Assembly (NCBI RefSeq): GCF_013377085.1
Contig: NZ_JACAAX010000009.1
Location: 87,361 to 151,360 of the forward strand
Length of the DNA: 64,000 nt
Direction of reading: 5' to 3'
From: Rhodoplanes sp.
Lineage (GTDB): Bacteria > Pseudomonadota > Alphaproteobacteria > Rhizobiales > Xanthobacteraceae
The notes beneath the pieces were generated by a model. The model did not search any database. It saw nothing but the letters and a program-made list of their open reading frames with translations, and was not told where the DNA came from. The position numbers and the translations under genes are program-made. Within the stretch, counting starts at the first letter, position 1; the number at the start of each line of letters is the position of its first letter. Below are positions 26,167 through 35,367 of the stretch, piece by piece.

Positions 26167-26340
26167 ATGATCCGTGCGTTGAAGCGTTTCGTCCGGGACG
26201 ACCGTGCGGCCACCTCGATCGAGTACGCGCTCATCGCAGCCGGCGTCTCGATCACCATCATCGCCGCCGTCCAGGCGATGGGCACGAGCATGAAGGACCG
26301 CTACACCGAAGTGTCCAACAGCCTCGCGTCGGGGAACTGA
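26167..26340 (+). CDS. divergent Flp-like pilin 4
   Basis: The 57-residue product reads MIRALKRFVRDDRA, then ATSIEYALIAAGVSITIIAA and a tail KDRYTEVSNSLASGN. It keeps Glu at +5, but the residue before the predicted cut is Ala, not Gly. The ATG at 26167 is chosen because GAGGGA lies just before it; an ATG five codons earlier is possible. It ends four bases before cpaA, so it is probably translated with the prepilin peptidase and may be a minor pilin or pseudopilin. Confidence 0.82.
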   Translation: MIRALKRFVRDDRAATSIEYALIAAGVSITIIAAVQAMGTSMKDRYTEVSNSLASGN

Positions 26341-26344
26341 CGCC

Positions 26345-26848
26345 ATGCTCCTCGATGCCGCGCGCCTGCTCGTCTTCCCGGCTCTGATGGCGTTCGCCGC
26401 CTCGAGCGACCTCTTCACCATGACGATCTCCAACCGGGTGGCGATTCTGCTCGCGCTCGGCTTCGGCGCGCTCGCGGCCGCGAGCGGCATGCCGATCGCG
26501 GAGATCGGCGAGCATCTCGGCGCCGCGGCCGTGGTGCTGGTCGTCAGCTTCGTCTTTTTCGCCCGCGGCTGGATCGGCGGCGGCGACGCCAAGCTCGCGG
26601 CCGCGACCGCCCTGTGGCTCGGCTTCGGCTTCCTCTACGAGTATGTGCTCTACGCCTCGCTGCTCGGCGGCGTGCTCACGCTCGGCCTGCTCGAGTTCCG
26701 CAAATACGCCCTGCCGGGCCGGCTCGGCGACGAGGCCTGGATCGAGCGCCTGCACCGCCGCGACGGCGGCATCCCGTACGGGATCGCGCTCGCCGCCGCC
26801 GCGCTGCTGATCTATCCGTCGACCCCCTGGATGGCCGCGATCGGCTGA
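26345..26848 (+). CDS. cpaA: Tad prepilin peptidase CpaA/TadV
   Basis: The 167-residue membrane protein belongs to the A24 aspartic peptidases. The two catalytic aspartates are seen in SSDLFTMTISN (near residue 21) and GGGDAKL (near residue 82). About five hydrophobic segments are present, and the cytoplasmic methyltransferase domain of PilD is absent, as usual for TadV. It would cleave Flp and TadE-type prepilins. It is coupled to flp4 by a four-base gap. Confidence 0.92.
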   Translation: MLLDAARLLVFPALMAFAASSDLFTMTISNRVAILLALGFGALAAASGMPIAEIGEHLGAAAVVLVVSFVFFARGWIGGGDAKLAAATALWLGFGFLYEYVLYASLLGGVLTLGLLEFRKYALPGRLGDEAWIERLHRRDGGIPYGIALAAAALLIYPSTPWMAAIG

Positions 26849-27009
26849 GCCGTCGCGCCGCCGCCACGGCTTTCCCCGGTTCGTCTCGCACGGTCGCGCC
26901 GTGCCCCGCGCGGCCGGCGCCGGGAAGAAACATCCGTTCAAATACGCCCTGTCGCTCAGGGGCTTCGCGCCTCTCTGGTCGGCCGATGTGGCAAACCGGA
27001 TACGCCTCA

Positions 27010-27017
27010 TTAACCAT
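27010..27017. promoter_or_regulatory. TTAACCAT site upstream of cpaB
   Basis: TTAACCAT, the form of half-site reported for CtrA in related bacteria, lies 75 bases before the cpaB start in the gap after cpaA. This is a sequence match only. Confidence 0.35.
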
Positions 27018-27091
27018 GAATTGACCTTTGGCTGCTGAAATGCCGGCAGGACGGAGTCTGGTGCCGTCGCGTCATGTGGAAAGTGAAGCGT

Positions 27092-27889
27092 ATGAAAGCC
27101 GCCCGCCTGATCGTCCTCGGAATCGCCGTCGTCGCCGGCGGCCTCGCGGCCATCCTGGCCGGCGGCCTCGACCGCCAGGAGGCTCCGGCTCCGGCCCCGG
27201 CCGCCAGTCTCGACACCGTCGAGGTGCTGGTGGCCAAGAACGACATCGGGATCGGGCAGAGCCTCAGCGAGCAGGACGTGCAGTGGCAGCCGTGGCCGAC
27301 GGCCGCGCTGAGCCCCGCCTTCCTGCGCCGCAACGAGCGCCCCGACGCCGTCGCGCAGTTTGTCGGCGCCATCGCCCGCACGCCGATCGCCGCCGGCGAG
27401 CCGGTGCGCGAGAGCAAGCTGATCAAGGTGAAGGGCTCGGGCTACATGGCCGCCATCCTGCCGCAGGGCATGCGGGCGGTGTCGACCGAAATCTCGCCGG
27501 AGACCGGCGCCGGCGGCTTCATCCTGCCGAACGACCGCGTCGACGTGCTGCTCACCCGCCGCGACCGCGAATCCGAGCGCGCGACCGGCATCGAGGCCCA
27601 TGTCAGCGAGACCGTGCTGCCGGACGTGCGGGTGCTCGCCATCGACCAGCTCGTCGAGGAGAAGAACGGCCAGAAGGTCGTGGTCGGACGCACCGCGACG
27701 CTGGAGCTGACGCCGCGCCAGGCCGAAACCCTCGCGGTTTCCAAGCAGATGGGCTCGCTGTCGCTGGCGCTGCGCAGCCTCGCCGACTCCGACCCGAGCA
27801 GGGACCGCGGCGAGGTGGTCGAGGTCGAGCGCAGCAACCGGCTGAACATGGTCCGCTTCGGCGTGACGAGCACGACGATCGCAAAGTGA
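27092..27889 (+). CDS. cpaB: Flp pilus assembly protein CpaB/RcpC
   Basis: The ATG at 27092 (MKAARLIVLGIAVVAGG) follows GGAAAG and begins the typical membrane anchor; an ATG six codons upstream is possible. The 265-residue protein has an anchor (about 4-26), a SAF domain (VEVLVAKNDIGIGQSLSEQD) and a periplasmic region with ILPNDRVDVLLTRRDRES. CpaB supports the secretin in the outer membrane. It starts the cpaBCDEF-tadBC series and cpaC follows closely. Confidence 0.9.
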   Translation: MKAARLIVLGIAVVAGGLAAILAGGLDRQEAPAPAPAASLDTVEVLVAKNDIGIGQSLSEQDVQWQPWPTAALSPAFLRRNERPDAVAQFVGAIARTPIAAGEPVRESKLIKVKGSGYMAAILPQGMRAVSTEISPETGAGGFILPNDRVDVLLTRRDRESERATGIEAHVSETVLPDVRVLAIDQLVEEKNGQKVVVGRTATLELTPRQAETLAVSKQMGSLSLALRSLADSDPSRDRGEVVEVERSNRLNMVRFGVTSTTIAK

Positions 27890-27927
27890 GCGGCTTACGG
27901 GGTGGGCTGCGAGGCAAGGGGGCGGAG

Positions 27928-29379
27928 ATGTCCATGAGCGCCATGAAGCGGGCCGTCGCGCTGGGAGCGCTGCTGGTCGGGGCCGCCGTCGGCCTCGCGC
28001 AGCCGGCCGGCGCCGCCGATCCGCGCGGGCTGCCGCCGCCCTTGCCGCCGCCTGCCGTCGAGACGATGGCGGTCGAGCCGGGCGTGCAGTCGGTGCAGCT
28101 CGGCGTCGGCAAGTCGGTGGTGATCGACCTGCCGCGCGACGTCAAGGACGTCCTGGTCGCCAATCCCGAGATCGCCAATGCGGTGATCCGCTCGTCGCGC
28201 CGCGCCTATCTGATCGGCGGCAAGATCGGGCAGACCAACATCTATTTCTTCGACGAGACCGGCGCCCAGATCGTCGGCTACGACATCGCGGTGACGCGCG
28301 ACCTCAACGGCCTGCGCGCGACCCTGCGCCGCATGTTCCCGCAAGGCGACGTGTCGATCGAGGGCGCCGGCGAGGGCGTCATGCTCACCGGGACGGTGAC
28401 GAGCCCGTCCGATGCCCAGCAGGCCTTCGACCTCGCGGTCCGCCTGGTCGGCACCGACACGAAGGTGCTCAATGCCATCGCGGTGAAGGGCCGCGACCAG
28501 GTGATGCTGAAGGTCACGGTCGCCGAGGTGCAGCGCGACATCATCAAGCAGCTCGGCATCAATCTCGACGGCACCATCGGCAGCGGCAACGCGGTGCTCA
28601 ACCTGAGCACCAGCAATCCGTTCTCGGCCTATGGCGGGGACCTCAGCGGAACGGCGTTCACCGGAACCTTCGGCAAGGTCACGGCGACCCTCAAGGCGAT
28701 GGAGCGCGCCGGCGTCATCCGCACGCTGGCCGAGCCGAATCTGAGCGCGGTGTCGGGCGAGAGCGCGACGTTCCTGGCGGGCGGCGAGTTTCCCATCCCG
28801 GGCGGGCTGACCTGCGACCAGACCGGCCGCAACTGCCAGGTCGCGGTTCAGTTCAAGAAGTTCGGCATCGGGCTGGCCTTCACGCCGGTGGTGCTGAGCG
28901 AGGGCCGCATCAGCCTCAAGGTCATGACCGAGGTCTCGGATCTGTCCAACGAGAACTCCATGACGCTGCAGCCGACCATCGGCGGACCGACCGTCACGAT
29001 CCCGTCGATCCGGACGCGGCGCGCCGAGACGGTCGTCGAGATCCCGTCCGGTGGCATGCTCGCCATGGCCGGCATGATCCAGGAGCAGACCAAGCAGGCG
29101 ATCAACGGCGTGCCCGGGCTGCTCCAGCTTCCGGTGCTCGGCACGCTGTTCCGCAGCCGGGACTACGTGAATCGCGAGTCCGAGCTGATGATCATGGTGG
29201 CGCCCTACACGGTTCGGTCGGTGGCGCCGAAGGGCCTGTCGCGGCCCGACGACGGGTACGCCGACATCTCCGATCCATCCGCCGTGCTGCTCGGCCGCCT
29301 CAACAAGATCTACGGCGTGAGCGGCAGCGCCGATCCGAGCCGCACCTATTTCGGCAAGTACGGCTTCATTCTGGACTGA
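27928..29379 (+). CDS. cpaC: Tad secretin CpaC/RcpA
   Basis: The 483-residue protein has a signal peptide (about 1-32, ending AGAADP), a proline-rich stretch, the pilus-formation N domain (VGKSVVIDLPRDVKDVLVAN), a BON-like region and the secretin core (VMLKVTVAEVQRDIIKQLGI) ending with VPGLLQLPVLGTLFRS and ESELMIMVAPY. Multimers form the outer-membrane pore for the pilus. ATGs at 27928, 27934 and 27943 are in frame; the first has GGGGGCGG nearby. The N domain is paralogous to the separate gene at 24187-24678. Confidence 0.93.
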   Translation: MSMSAMKRAVALGALLVGAAVGLAQPAGAADPRGLPPPLPPPAVETMAVEPGVQSVQLGVGKSVVIDLPRDVKDVLVANPEIANAVIRSSRRAYLIGGKIGQTNIYFFDETGAQIVGYDIAVTRDLNGLRATLRRMFPQGDVSIEGAGEGVMLTGTVTSPSDAQQAFDLAVRLVGTDTKVLNAIAVKGRDQVMLKVTVAEVQRDIIKQLGINLDGTIGSGNAVLNLSTSNPFSAYGGDLSGTAFTGTFGKVTATLKAMERAGVIRTLAEPNLSAVSGESATFLAGGEFPIPGGLTCDQTGRNCQVAVQFKKFGIGLAFTPVVLSEGRISLKVMTEVSDLSNENSMTLQPTIGGPTVTIPSIRTRRAETVVEIPSGGMLAMAGMIQEQTKQAINGVPGLLQLPVLGTLFRSRDYVNRESELMIMVAPYTVRSVAPKGLSRPDDGYADISDPSAVLLGRLNKIYGVSGSADPSRTYFGKYGFILD

Positions 29380-29404
29380 GTGGCAGGGACCGGGAGACGA
29401 CCAC

Positions 29405-30184
29405 ATGACTCGAGCGGACCCGACCAAGCCGATGAGGGAGCGTCCCGGCGCAGGCGTGCCGCGCGCCCGTTCCGTGCACGCCACCCTGTTGCGCACCGCC
29501 GCGGCCCTGATGCTCGCCACCGCGCTCGGCGGCTGCCTCGGATCGCGCGACCAGACGGCCAGCGTGCCGAACGACTACCGGCTACGCCATCCGATCGCCA
29601 TTCACGAGGGCGACCAGGCGATCGAGCTGTTCATCGGCACCAATCGCGGCGGGCTGACGCCGAACCAGCGCGCTCAGGTGCTCGCCTTCGCCCACAACTG
29701 GAAGCGCGAGGCGACCGGCGGCATCGTCGTCGAGCTTCCGGCCGGCACGCCGAACGAGCGAGCGGCCGCCGACGCGCTGCCGGAGGTGCAGTCGCTCCTG
29801 CACGCCGGCGGTCTGCCGCCGAACGGCGTCTATGTGCAGCCCTACCAGCCCGACAGCCCGAAGAAGGTCGCCACCATGCGGATCCGCTACCCGCGGATGG
29901 TCGCCGAGGCCGGTCCCTGCGGACTGTGGCCGAACGACCTCGGGCCGAGCTACGCCGATCCCGGCTATATGTCGAACAAGCCCTATTTCAACCTCGGCTG
30001 TGCCACCCAGCGCAATCTCGCCGCGATGGTCGAGGATCCGCACGACCTCGTCCAGCCGCGCGGCGAGGGTCCGAGCCCGACCTCGCGCCGCACGGTCGTG
30101 CTGGACAACTACCGAAAGGGCGAGCCGACGGGCGGCAACTACCCGAAGGAAGACAAGGGCAAGATCAGCGACGTCGGCAAATGA
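29405..30184 (+). CDS. cpaD: Tad pilus lipoprotein CpaD
   Basis: The 259-residue protein has an N-terminal basic region, a hydrophobic stretch and a lipobox ATALGGC near residue 44, so it should be an outer-membrane lipoprotein. The CpaD signature region follows, with DYRLRHPIAIHEGDQAIELF and later CGLWPNDLGPSYADPGYMSN and FNLGCATQRNLAAMVEDPHD. CpaD is needed for secretin function. Its stop overlaps the cpaE start (ATGA), implying translational coupling. Confidence 0.92.
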   Translation: MTRADPTKPMRERPGAGVPRARSVHATLLRTAAALMLATALGGCLGSRDQTASVPNDYRLRHPIAIHEGDQAIELFIGTNRGGLTPNQRAQVLAFAHNWKREATGGIVVELPAGTPNERAAADALPEVQSLLHAGGLPPNGVYVQPYQPDSPKKVATMRIRYPRMVAEAGPCGLWPNDLGPSYADPGYMSNKPYFNLGCATQRNLAAMVEDPHDLVQPRGEGPSPTSRRTVVLDNYRKGEPTGGNYPKEDKGKISDVGK

Positions 30185-31452
30185 TCACGTATCAGCAGAA
30201 ATCGGCGGCGAGCCCCGAGACCGTCACCGCGCCCGGCGACGACGATTACATCGCGCCGGCGCCCCGCGTGTCCGTCCAGGCCTTCTGCGAGACCGCGGAA
30301 ACCGCTGCGGCCGTGCAGTCCGCCGCCGGCGACCGCCGCATGATCAAGGCGCATGTGCGCGTCCAGATGGGCGGCATGGCGGCCGCCGCCGAAGCGTATC
30401 GCAACTCGCCGACGCCGAACGTGATCATGCTGGAGACCGAGAATCGCAGCGAGGAGATCATCGGCGCGCTCGACGAGCTCGCCGAGGTCTGCGACGCGGC
30501 GACCCGGGTCATCGTGATCGGCCACCACAACGACATCGGCCTCTATCGCGAGCTGGTCCGTCGCGGCATCAGCGAATACCTGATCGCGCCGGTGGGCGCG
30601 ATCGACGTCGTGCGGGCAGTGTCGACGCTGTTCCATTCCCCCAGCGCCAAGCCGGTCGGCCGCATCGTCGCCGTGGTCGGCGCCAAGGGCGGGGTCGGCG
30701 CCTCGACGGTCGCCCACAACATCGCCTGGGCGGTGGCGCGCGATCTCTCGCTCGACACCGTGATAACGGATCTCGATCTCGCCTTCGGCACCGCGAGCCT
30801 CGACTACAACCAGGATCCGCCGCAGGGCATCGCCGACGCGGTGTTCTCGCCGGATCGGGTCGACACCGCTTTCATCGACCGGCTGCTGTCGAAGTGCACG
30901 GACCATCTGAGCCTCCTGGCGGCGCCGGCCACCATCGACCGGGCCTACGACTTCGCCCCGGAGAGCTTCGATCCCGTCATCGACTCGCTGCGCGCCAGCG
31001 TGCCCTGCGTAGTGCTCGACGTGCCGCATCTGTGGTCGGCCTGGACCAAGCGCGTGCTGGTCGGCGCCGACGACATCCTGGTGGTGGCGACGCCCGATCT
31101 CGCCAGCCTGCGCAACGCCAAGAACATCGTCGACATGCTCAAGGCGGCGCGGCCGAACGACCGGCGGCCGCTCTACTGTCTCAACATGGTCGGCGTGCCG
31201 AAACGTCCCGAGATCAAGCCGCCCGACTTCGCCAAGGCGCTCGAGGACGAGCCGGTTGCCGTCATCCCGTTCGAGCCGCAGCTCTTCGGCACCGCGGCCA
31301 ACAACGGGCAGATGATCGCCGAGGTCGCCTCCACGCACCGGATCGCCGAATCGTTCCGGCATCTCGCCCAGATCCTCACCGGCCGCTCCGAGTCGAAGAA
31401 GACCCGCCCCGGCCTGTTGCAACCACTGATCGGGAAGCTGTTCGCCCGCTGA
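30181..31452 (+). CDS. cpaE: pilus assembly ATPase CpaE/TadZ
   Basis: The ATG at 30181 overlaps the cpaD stop. The 423-residue protein has an atypical receiver-like N-terminal domain (about 30-150) and a MinD/ParA-type ATPase with the deviant Walker A KGGVGAST (K169) and a conserved DLDLAFGTASLDYNQDPPQG region. TadZ proteins localise the Tad machine at the cell pole. It is the fourth gene of the cpaB series, followed by cpaF after 22 bases. Confidence 0.92.
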   Translation: MITYQQKSAASPETVTAPGDDDYIAPAPRVSVQAFCETAETAAAVQSAAGDRRMIKAHVRVQMGGMAAAAEAYRNSPTPNVIMLETENRSEEIIGALDELAEVCDAATRVIVIGHHNDIGLYRELVRRGISEYLIAPVGAIDVVRAVSTLFHSPSAKPVGRIVAVVGAKGGVGASTVAHNIAWAVARDLSLDTVITDLDLAFGTASLDYNQDPPQGIADAVFSPDRVDTAFIDRLLSKCTDHLSLLAAPATIDRAYDFAPESFDPVIDSLRASVPCVVLDVPHLWSAWTKRVLVGADDILVVATPDLASLRNAKNIVDMLKAARPNDRRPLYCLNMVGVPKRPEIKPPDFAKALEDEPVAVIPFEPQLFGTAANNGQMIAEVASTHRIAESFRHLAQILTGRSESKKTRPGLLQPLIGKLFAR

Positions 31453-31474
31453 CCCCGCCGCCCCGGAGAGTATT

Positions 31475-33001
31475 GTGTTCGGAAGACGGTCCGGCCTGCC
31501 GACGGAAGCGAGGGAACCGCCGCGGATGACGCCCGCGCCGGTGGCCCCGCCGCCGCCCGAGCGCACCGAGGCGGGGCAAGCGCCGTTCCCCTCGAGCGGG
31601 CTCGCCGCCCCGATGGTGCCGCCGCCCGCGACCGTCGCGGGCCGGGTGCCGACGCTCGCCGACCAGCCGAACCAGGCCCCGGCTCGGACGCCGGCGGCGG
31701 TCGATTCGCGCCGCTCCGACTCCTATTACGAGACCAAGAGCTCGATCTTCGGCGCCCTGATCGAGGCCATCGACCTCGCCCAGCTCGCCCGCCTCGACGC
31801 CGAATCGGCGCGCGAGGAGATCCGCGACATCGTCAACGAGATCATCGCGATCAAGAACATCGTGATGTCGATCGCCGAGCAGGAGGAGTTGCTCGACGAC
31901 ATCTGCAACGACGTGCTCGGTTACGGCCCGCTGGAGCCGCTGCTCGCCCGCGACGACATCGCCGACGTGATGGTGAACGGCTCAGGCACGGTCTACATCG
32001 AGGTCGCCGGCAAGATCCAGAAGACCGGAATCCGCTTCCGCGACAACCAGCAGCTTCTCAACATCTGCCAGCGCATCGTCAGCCAGGTCGGCCGGCGCGT
32101 CGACGAATCCTCGCCGATCTGCGACGCGCGCCTGCCGGACGGCTCGCGCGTCAACGTCATCGTGCCGCCGCTGTCGATCGACGGGCCGGCCCTCACCATC
32201 CGCAAGTTCAAGAAGGACAAGCTCACCCTCGAGCAGCTCGTGCGCTACGGCACGATCACGCCGGAAGGCGCCGAGATCCTGAAGATCATCGGTCGCTGCC
32301 GCGTCAACGCCATCGTGTCGGGCGGCACCGGCTCGGGCAAGACGACGCTGCTCAACTGCCTGACCCGCTACATCGACGAGGAGGAGCGGATCATCACCTG
32401 CGAGGACGCCGCCGAGCTGCAGCTCCAGCAGCCGCACGTCGTCCGGCTGGAGACGCGGCCGCCCAACCTCGAGGGCGAGGGTCAGGTGACCATGCGTGAC
32501 CTGGTGCGGAACTGCCTGCGCATGCGGCCCGAGCGCATCATCGTCGGCGAGGTGCGCGGACCCGAGGCGTTCGACCTGCTGCAGGCGATGAACACCGGCC
32601 ACGACGGCTCGATGGGCACGCTGCACGCCAACAATCCGCGCGAGGCGCTGTCGCGCCTCGAATCGATGATCACCATGGGCGGCTTCTCGCTGCCGTCGCG
32701 CACCATCCGCGAGATGGTCTGCGCCTCGGTCGACGTGGTCATCCAGGCGGCGCGCCTGCGCGACGGCTCGCGCAAGATCACCCACATCACCGAGGTGATG
32801 GGCCTCGAAGGCGACGTCATCATCACCCAGGACCTGTTCCTGTACGACCTGCTCGGCGAGGACGCCAACGGCAGGCTGATCGGCCGCCACCGCTCCACCG
32901 GGATCGGTCGGCCGCGGTTCTGGGACCGGGCCCGATATTTCGGCGAGGACGGCCGGCTCGCCAAGGCGCTGGACGCGGCAGAGGTCGGCAACGCGTCCTG
33001 A
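31475..33001 (+). CDS. cpaF: Tad pilus motor ATPase CpaF/TadA
   Basis: GTG at 31475 is the start. The 508-residue secretion ATPase has a proline-rich N-terminal extension (about 1-75), Walker [10 protein letters not shown] near residue 289, a conserved [20 protein letters not shown] (His and Asp boxes, Walker B) and [20 protein letters not shown]. It powers Flp pilus extension and retraction from the cytoplasm. The order cpaF-tadB-tadC is standard for Tad loci. Confidence 0.95.
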   Translation: MFGRRSGLPTEAREPPRMTPAPVAPPPPERTEAGQAPFPSSGLAAPMVPPPATVAGRVPTLADQPNQAPARTPAAVDSRRSDSYYETKSSIFGALIEAIDLAQLARLDAESAREEIRDIVNEIIAIKNIVMSIAEQEELLDDICNDVLGYGPLEPLLARDDIADVMVNGSGTVYIEVAGKIQKTGIRFRDNQQLLNICQRIVSQVGRRVDESSPICDARLPDGSRVNVIVPPLSIDGPALTIRKFKKDKLTLEQLVRYGTITPEGAEILKIIGRCRVNAIVSGGTGSGKTTLLNCLTRYIDEEERIITCEDAAELQLQQPHVVRLETRPPNLEGEGQVTMRDLVRNCLRMRPERIIVGEVRGPEAFDLLQAMNTGHDGSMGTLHANNPREALSRLESMITMGGFSLPSRTIREMVCASVDVVIQAARLRDGSRKITHITEVMGLEGDVIITQDLFLYDLLGEDANGRLIGRHRSTGIGRPRFWDRARYFGEDGRLAKALDAAEVGNAS

Positions 33002-33094
33002 TGTGGTCGCCCGGGGCCTCGGCGCCGGGTCCGTGTATGCGTGGTGTAACGGGCCGTCCGGCGTCTCCGGCAGGGGAGGGGCGGCACGAGGAGT

Positions 33095-34078
33095 ATGGTC
33101 ATGACCCTGCAGACGATCGCGCTGATGTTCCTGGTGACCGTGTCGGTCGGCGGCGTCGCCTGGGTTTTTCTCTATCCGATGCTGTCCGGCGAGAAGGCGG
33201 CCGAGGAGCGGTTCGGCAGCGTCGTGCGTGCCGAGCCGGTGCGCAAGGTGTCGACGCGCTCGCCGCAGCGGCTGCGCCGCGAGCAGCTCGAGGAGACCCT
33301 CAACGAGATCGAGGCGCGCGGCAAGAAGGCCAACAGTCCGTCCCTCGCGGTGCGGATCGGCCGCGCCGGGCTCGACTGGTCGAAGCGCAAGTTCATCACC
33401 ATCGGCGCCGTGCTCGGCGTCTCGGTGTTTGCTCTCACCTGGCTGGCCGGTGGCGGGCTGCTGGCCGCGCTCGGGCTCGGATTCGCGGCCGGCGGCGGGG
33501 TGCCGACCTGGATCCTGAACTTCCTGCGCAAGCGGCGCGAGGCGAAGTTCCTCGAGCATTTCCCCGATGCCGTCGACGTCATCGTGCGCGGCATCAAGGC
33601 GGGCCTGCCGCTGTTCGATTCGATGAAGGTGATCGTCGCCGACTCGCCGGAGCCGATCCGCAGCGAGTTCCGTGCCATCCTGGAGACCCAGACGGTCGGC
33701 GTCCCGCTCGGCGAGGCCTGCGGCCGGCTCTATGAGCGCATCCCGCTGGCGGAGGCGAACTTCTTCGGCATCGTCGTGGCGATCCAGCAGCAGGCCGGCG
33801 GCAATCTCTCCGAGGCGCTCGGCAATCTGTCGCGCGTGCTGCGCGACCGCAAGAAGATGAAAGAGAAGATCAAGGCGATGTCGATGGAGGCCAAGGCGTC
33901 GGCCAGCATCATCGGCGCGCTGCCGCCGATCGTGATGCTCACCGTCTACATCACCAGCCCGGACTACATCTCGCTGCTGTGGACGCACCCGACCGGGCAC
34001 GTCCTGCTCGCCGTGTCGGCCGCCTGGATGACGGCCGGCATCCTGGTCATGAAGAAGATGATCAACTTCGACTTTTGA
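33095..34078 (+). CDS. tadB: Tad inner-membrane platform protein TadB
   Basis: The 327-residue protein has an N-terminal TM segment, paired TM segments around residues 100-135, a T2SSF domain (FLEHFPDAVDVIVRGIKAGL, AGGNLSEALGNLSRVLRDRK) and C-terminal TM segments. It would form, with TadC, the platform that couples CpaF to pilus assembly. Start ATGs at 33095 and 33101 both fit. Ninety-three bases separate it from cpaF. Confidence 0.93.
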   Translation: MVMTLQTIALMFLVTVSVGGVAWVFLYPMLSGEKAAEERFGSVVRAEPVRKVSTRSPQRLRREQLEETLNEIEARGKKANSPSLAVRIGRAGLDWSKRKFITIGAVLGVSVFALTWLAGGGLLAALGLGFAAGGGVPTWILNFLRKRREAKFLEHFPDAVDVIVRGIKAGLPLFDSMKVIVADSPEPIRSEFRAILETQTVGVPLGEACGRLYERIPLAEANFFGIVVAIQQQAGGNLSEALGNLSRVLRDRKKMKEKIKAMSMEAKASASIIGALPPIVMLTVYITSPDYISLLWTHPTGHVLLAVSAAWMTAGILVMKKMINFDF

Positions 34079-34086
34079 GCGAGACC

Positions 34087-35052
34087 ATGATCTCCGATCT
34101 CCTTCACGATCCCCGGCTGATGATGATGATCCTGGCCGCCATCGCGGCCGGCGCCACCGTCGTCACGCTGGCGATGCCGCTGCTCGCCAGCGACACGCTG
34201 TCCAAACGGATGAACGCGGTGGCGATCGAGCGCGAGAAGATCCGCCAGCGCGAGCGTGAGCGGATGGCACGCGGCGACCGGGTCAAGCTGCGCGCCTCGC
34301 CCAAGCAGTACATGCAGCGGGTGGTCGAGCAGTTCAACCTCAACAAATGGCTCGGCAAGGAGGAGGCGCGCGACCTGCTCACCCAGGCGGGATATCGCGG
34401 CTCGGCGCCCTATGTGGGCTTCCTGTTCTTCCGCATGGTGGCGCCGCTCGTCATGATGGCGCTGTCGATTCTCTACGTCTTCTTCATCCTGGATCTCGAC
34501 CAGCCGACCACCGTCAAGATCGGCATGTGCATTGGCGCCACCTTCTTCGGCATCCAGCTTCCGCCGCTGGTCCTGAAGAACAAGATCCAGAAGCGGCAGC
34601 TATCGATCCGGCGCGCCTTTCCGGACGCGCTCGACCTGCTGCTGATCTGCGTCGAATCCGGCATGTCGATCGAGGCGGCATTGCGCAAGGTGAGCCAGGA
34701 GGTCGGGGCGCAGTCGATTCCGCTCGCCGAGGAGCTGACCCTGACGACCGCCGAGCTGTCCTATTTGCCGGACCGCAAGCAGGCCTACGAGAACCTCGCC
34801 AAGCGCACCGGCCTCGAAGGCGTCAAGTCGGTCTGCCTGGCGCTGCAGCAGTCGGAACGCTACGGCACGCCGATGGCGAACGCGCTACGCGTGATGGCCC
34901 AGGAGAACCGCGACATGCGCATGGCCGAGGCCGAGAAGCGCGCCGCCGCGCTGCCGCCCAAGCTGACCGTGCCGATGATCGTGTTCTTCCTGCCGGTGCT
35001 GTTCGTCGTGATTCTCGGCCCCGCCGCCATCCAGGTGATGGCGATGAAGTGA
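34087..35052 (+). CDS. tadC: Tad inner-membrane platform protein TadC
   Basis: The ATG at 34087 is eight bases after the tadB stop. The 321-residue protein has TM segments near 13-35 and 118-155, a T2SSF domain with AFPDALDLLLICVESGMSIE and AEELTLTTAELSYLPDRKQA, and a final TM hairpin. It is the partner of TadB. It is the last plus-strand Tad gene; a family C repeat follows, then tadD on the other strand. Confidence 0.93.
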   Translation: MISDLLHDPRLMMMILAAIAAGATVVTLAMPLLASDTLSKRMNAVAIEREKIRQRERERMARGDRVKLRASPKQYMQRVVEQFNLNKWLGKEEARDLLTQAGYRGSAPYVGFLFFRMVAPLVMMALSILYVFFILDLDQPTTVKIGMCIGATFFGIQLPPLVLKNKIQKRQLSIRRAFPDALDLLLICVESGMSIEAALRKVSQEVGAQSIPLAEELTLTTAELSYLPDRKQAYENLAKRTGLEGVKSVCLALQQSERYGTPMANALRVMAQENRDMRMAEAEKRAAALPPKLTVPMIVFFLPVLFVVILGPAAIQVMAMK

Positions 35053-35367
35053 GGGCGTGCGGCTCGCTCGGTTCGCCTCTCCCCGGCAGGGGGCTTTGCA
35101 GAATTCGTCATTCCGGGCTCGCGGGCGACAGCCCGCGAGCCCGGAATCCCTAATACCGGTGCCGATTGCTTCAGAAACACAGGGGTTATGGGTTCCGGGC
35201 TCGGCCCTGCGGGCCGCCCCGGAACGACGAGGTGAGTTCTGCAAAGCCCTCCGGCGGGGAGAGGGCGAGGACGAAGGACTGCGGCTCGGTCGGCAGAAGT
35301 TGCTCGAGCTGCGTTTGTTGGACGCTGCATCCGTATGACACGCACCGGCTCGACGGGACGGTCTATC
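35053..35367. other. 315-base gap between tadC and tadD
   Basis: The space between these convergent genes holds a family C repeat (35106-35229) and about 130 bases beyond it. Weak open frames exist in it, but none has a family match or a good start. No other feature was recognised. Confidence 0.5.
35106..35229. repeat. bipartite palindromic repeat, family C, copy 3
   Basis: The ends CGTCATTCCGGGC and GCCCCGGAACGACG are inverted repeats. Inner hairpins are CTCGCGGGCGACAGCCCGCG and GGGCTCGGCCCTGCGGGCC. It lies between convergent tadC and tadD. Confidence 0.85.

Noticed and set aside
27021..27050. TTGACC as a -35 box for cpaB
   Set aside because: No reasonable -10 box lies 16-18 bases downstream.
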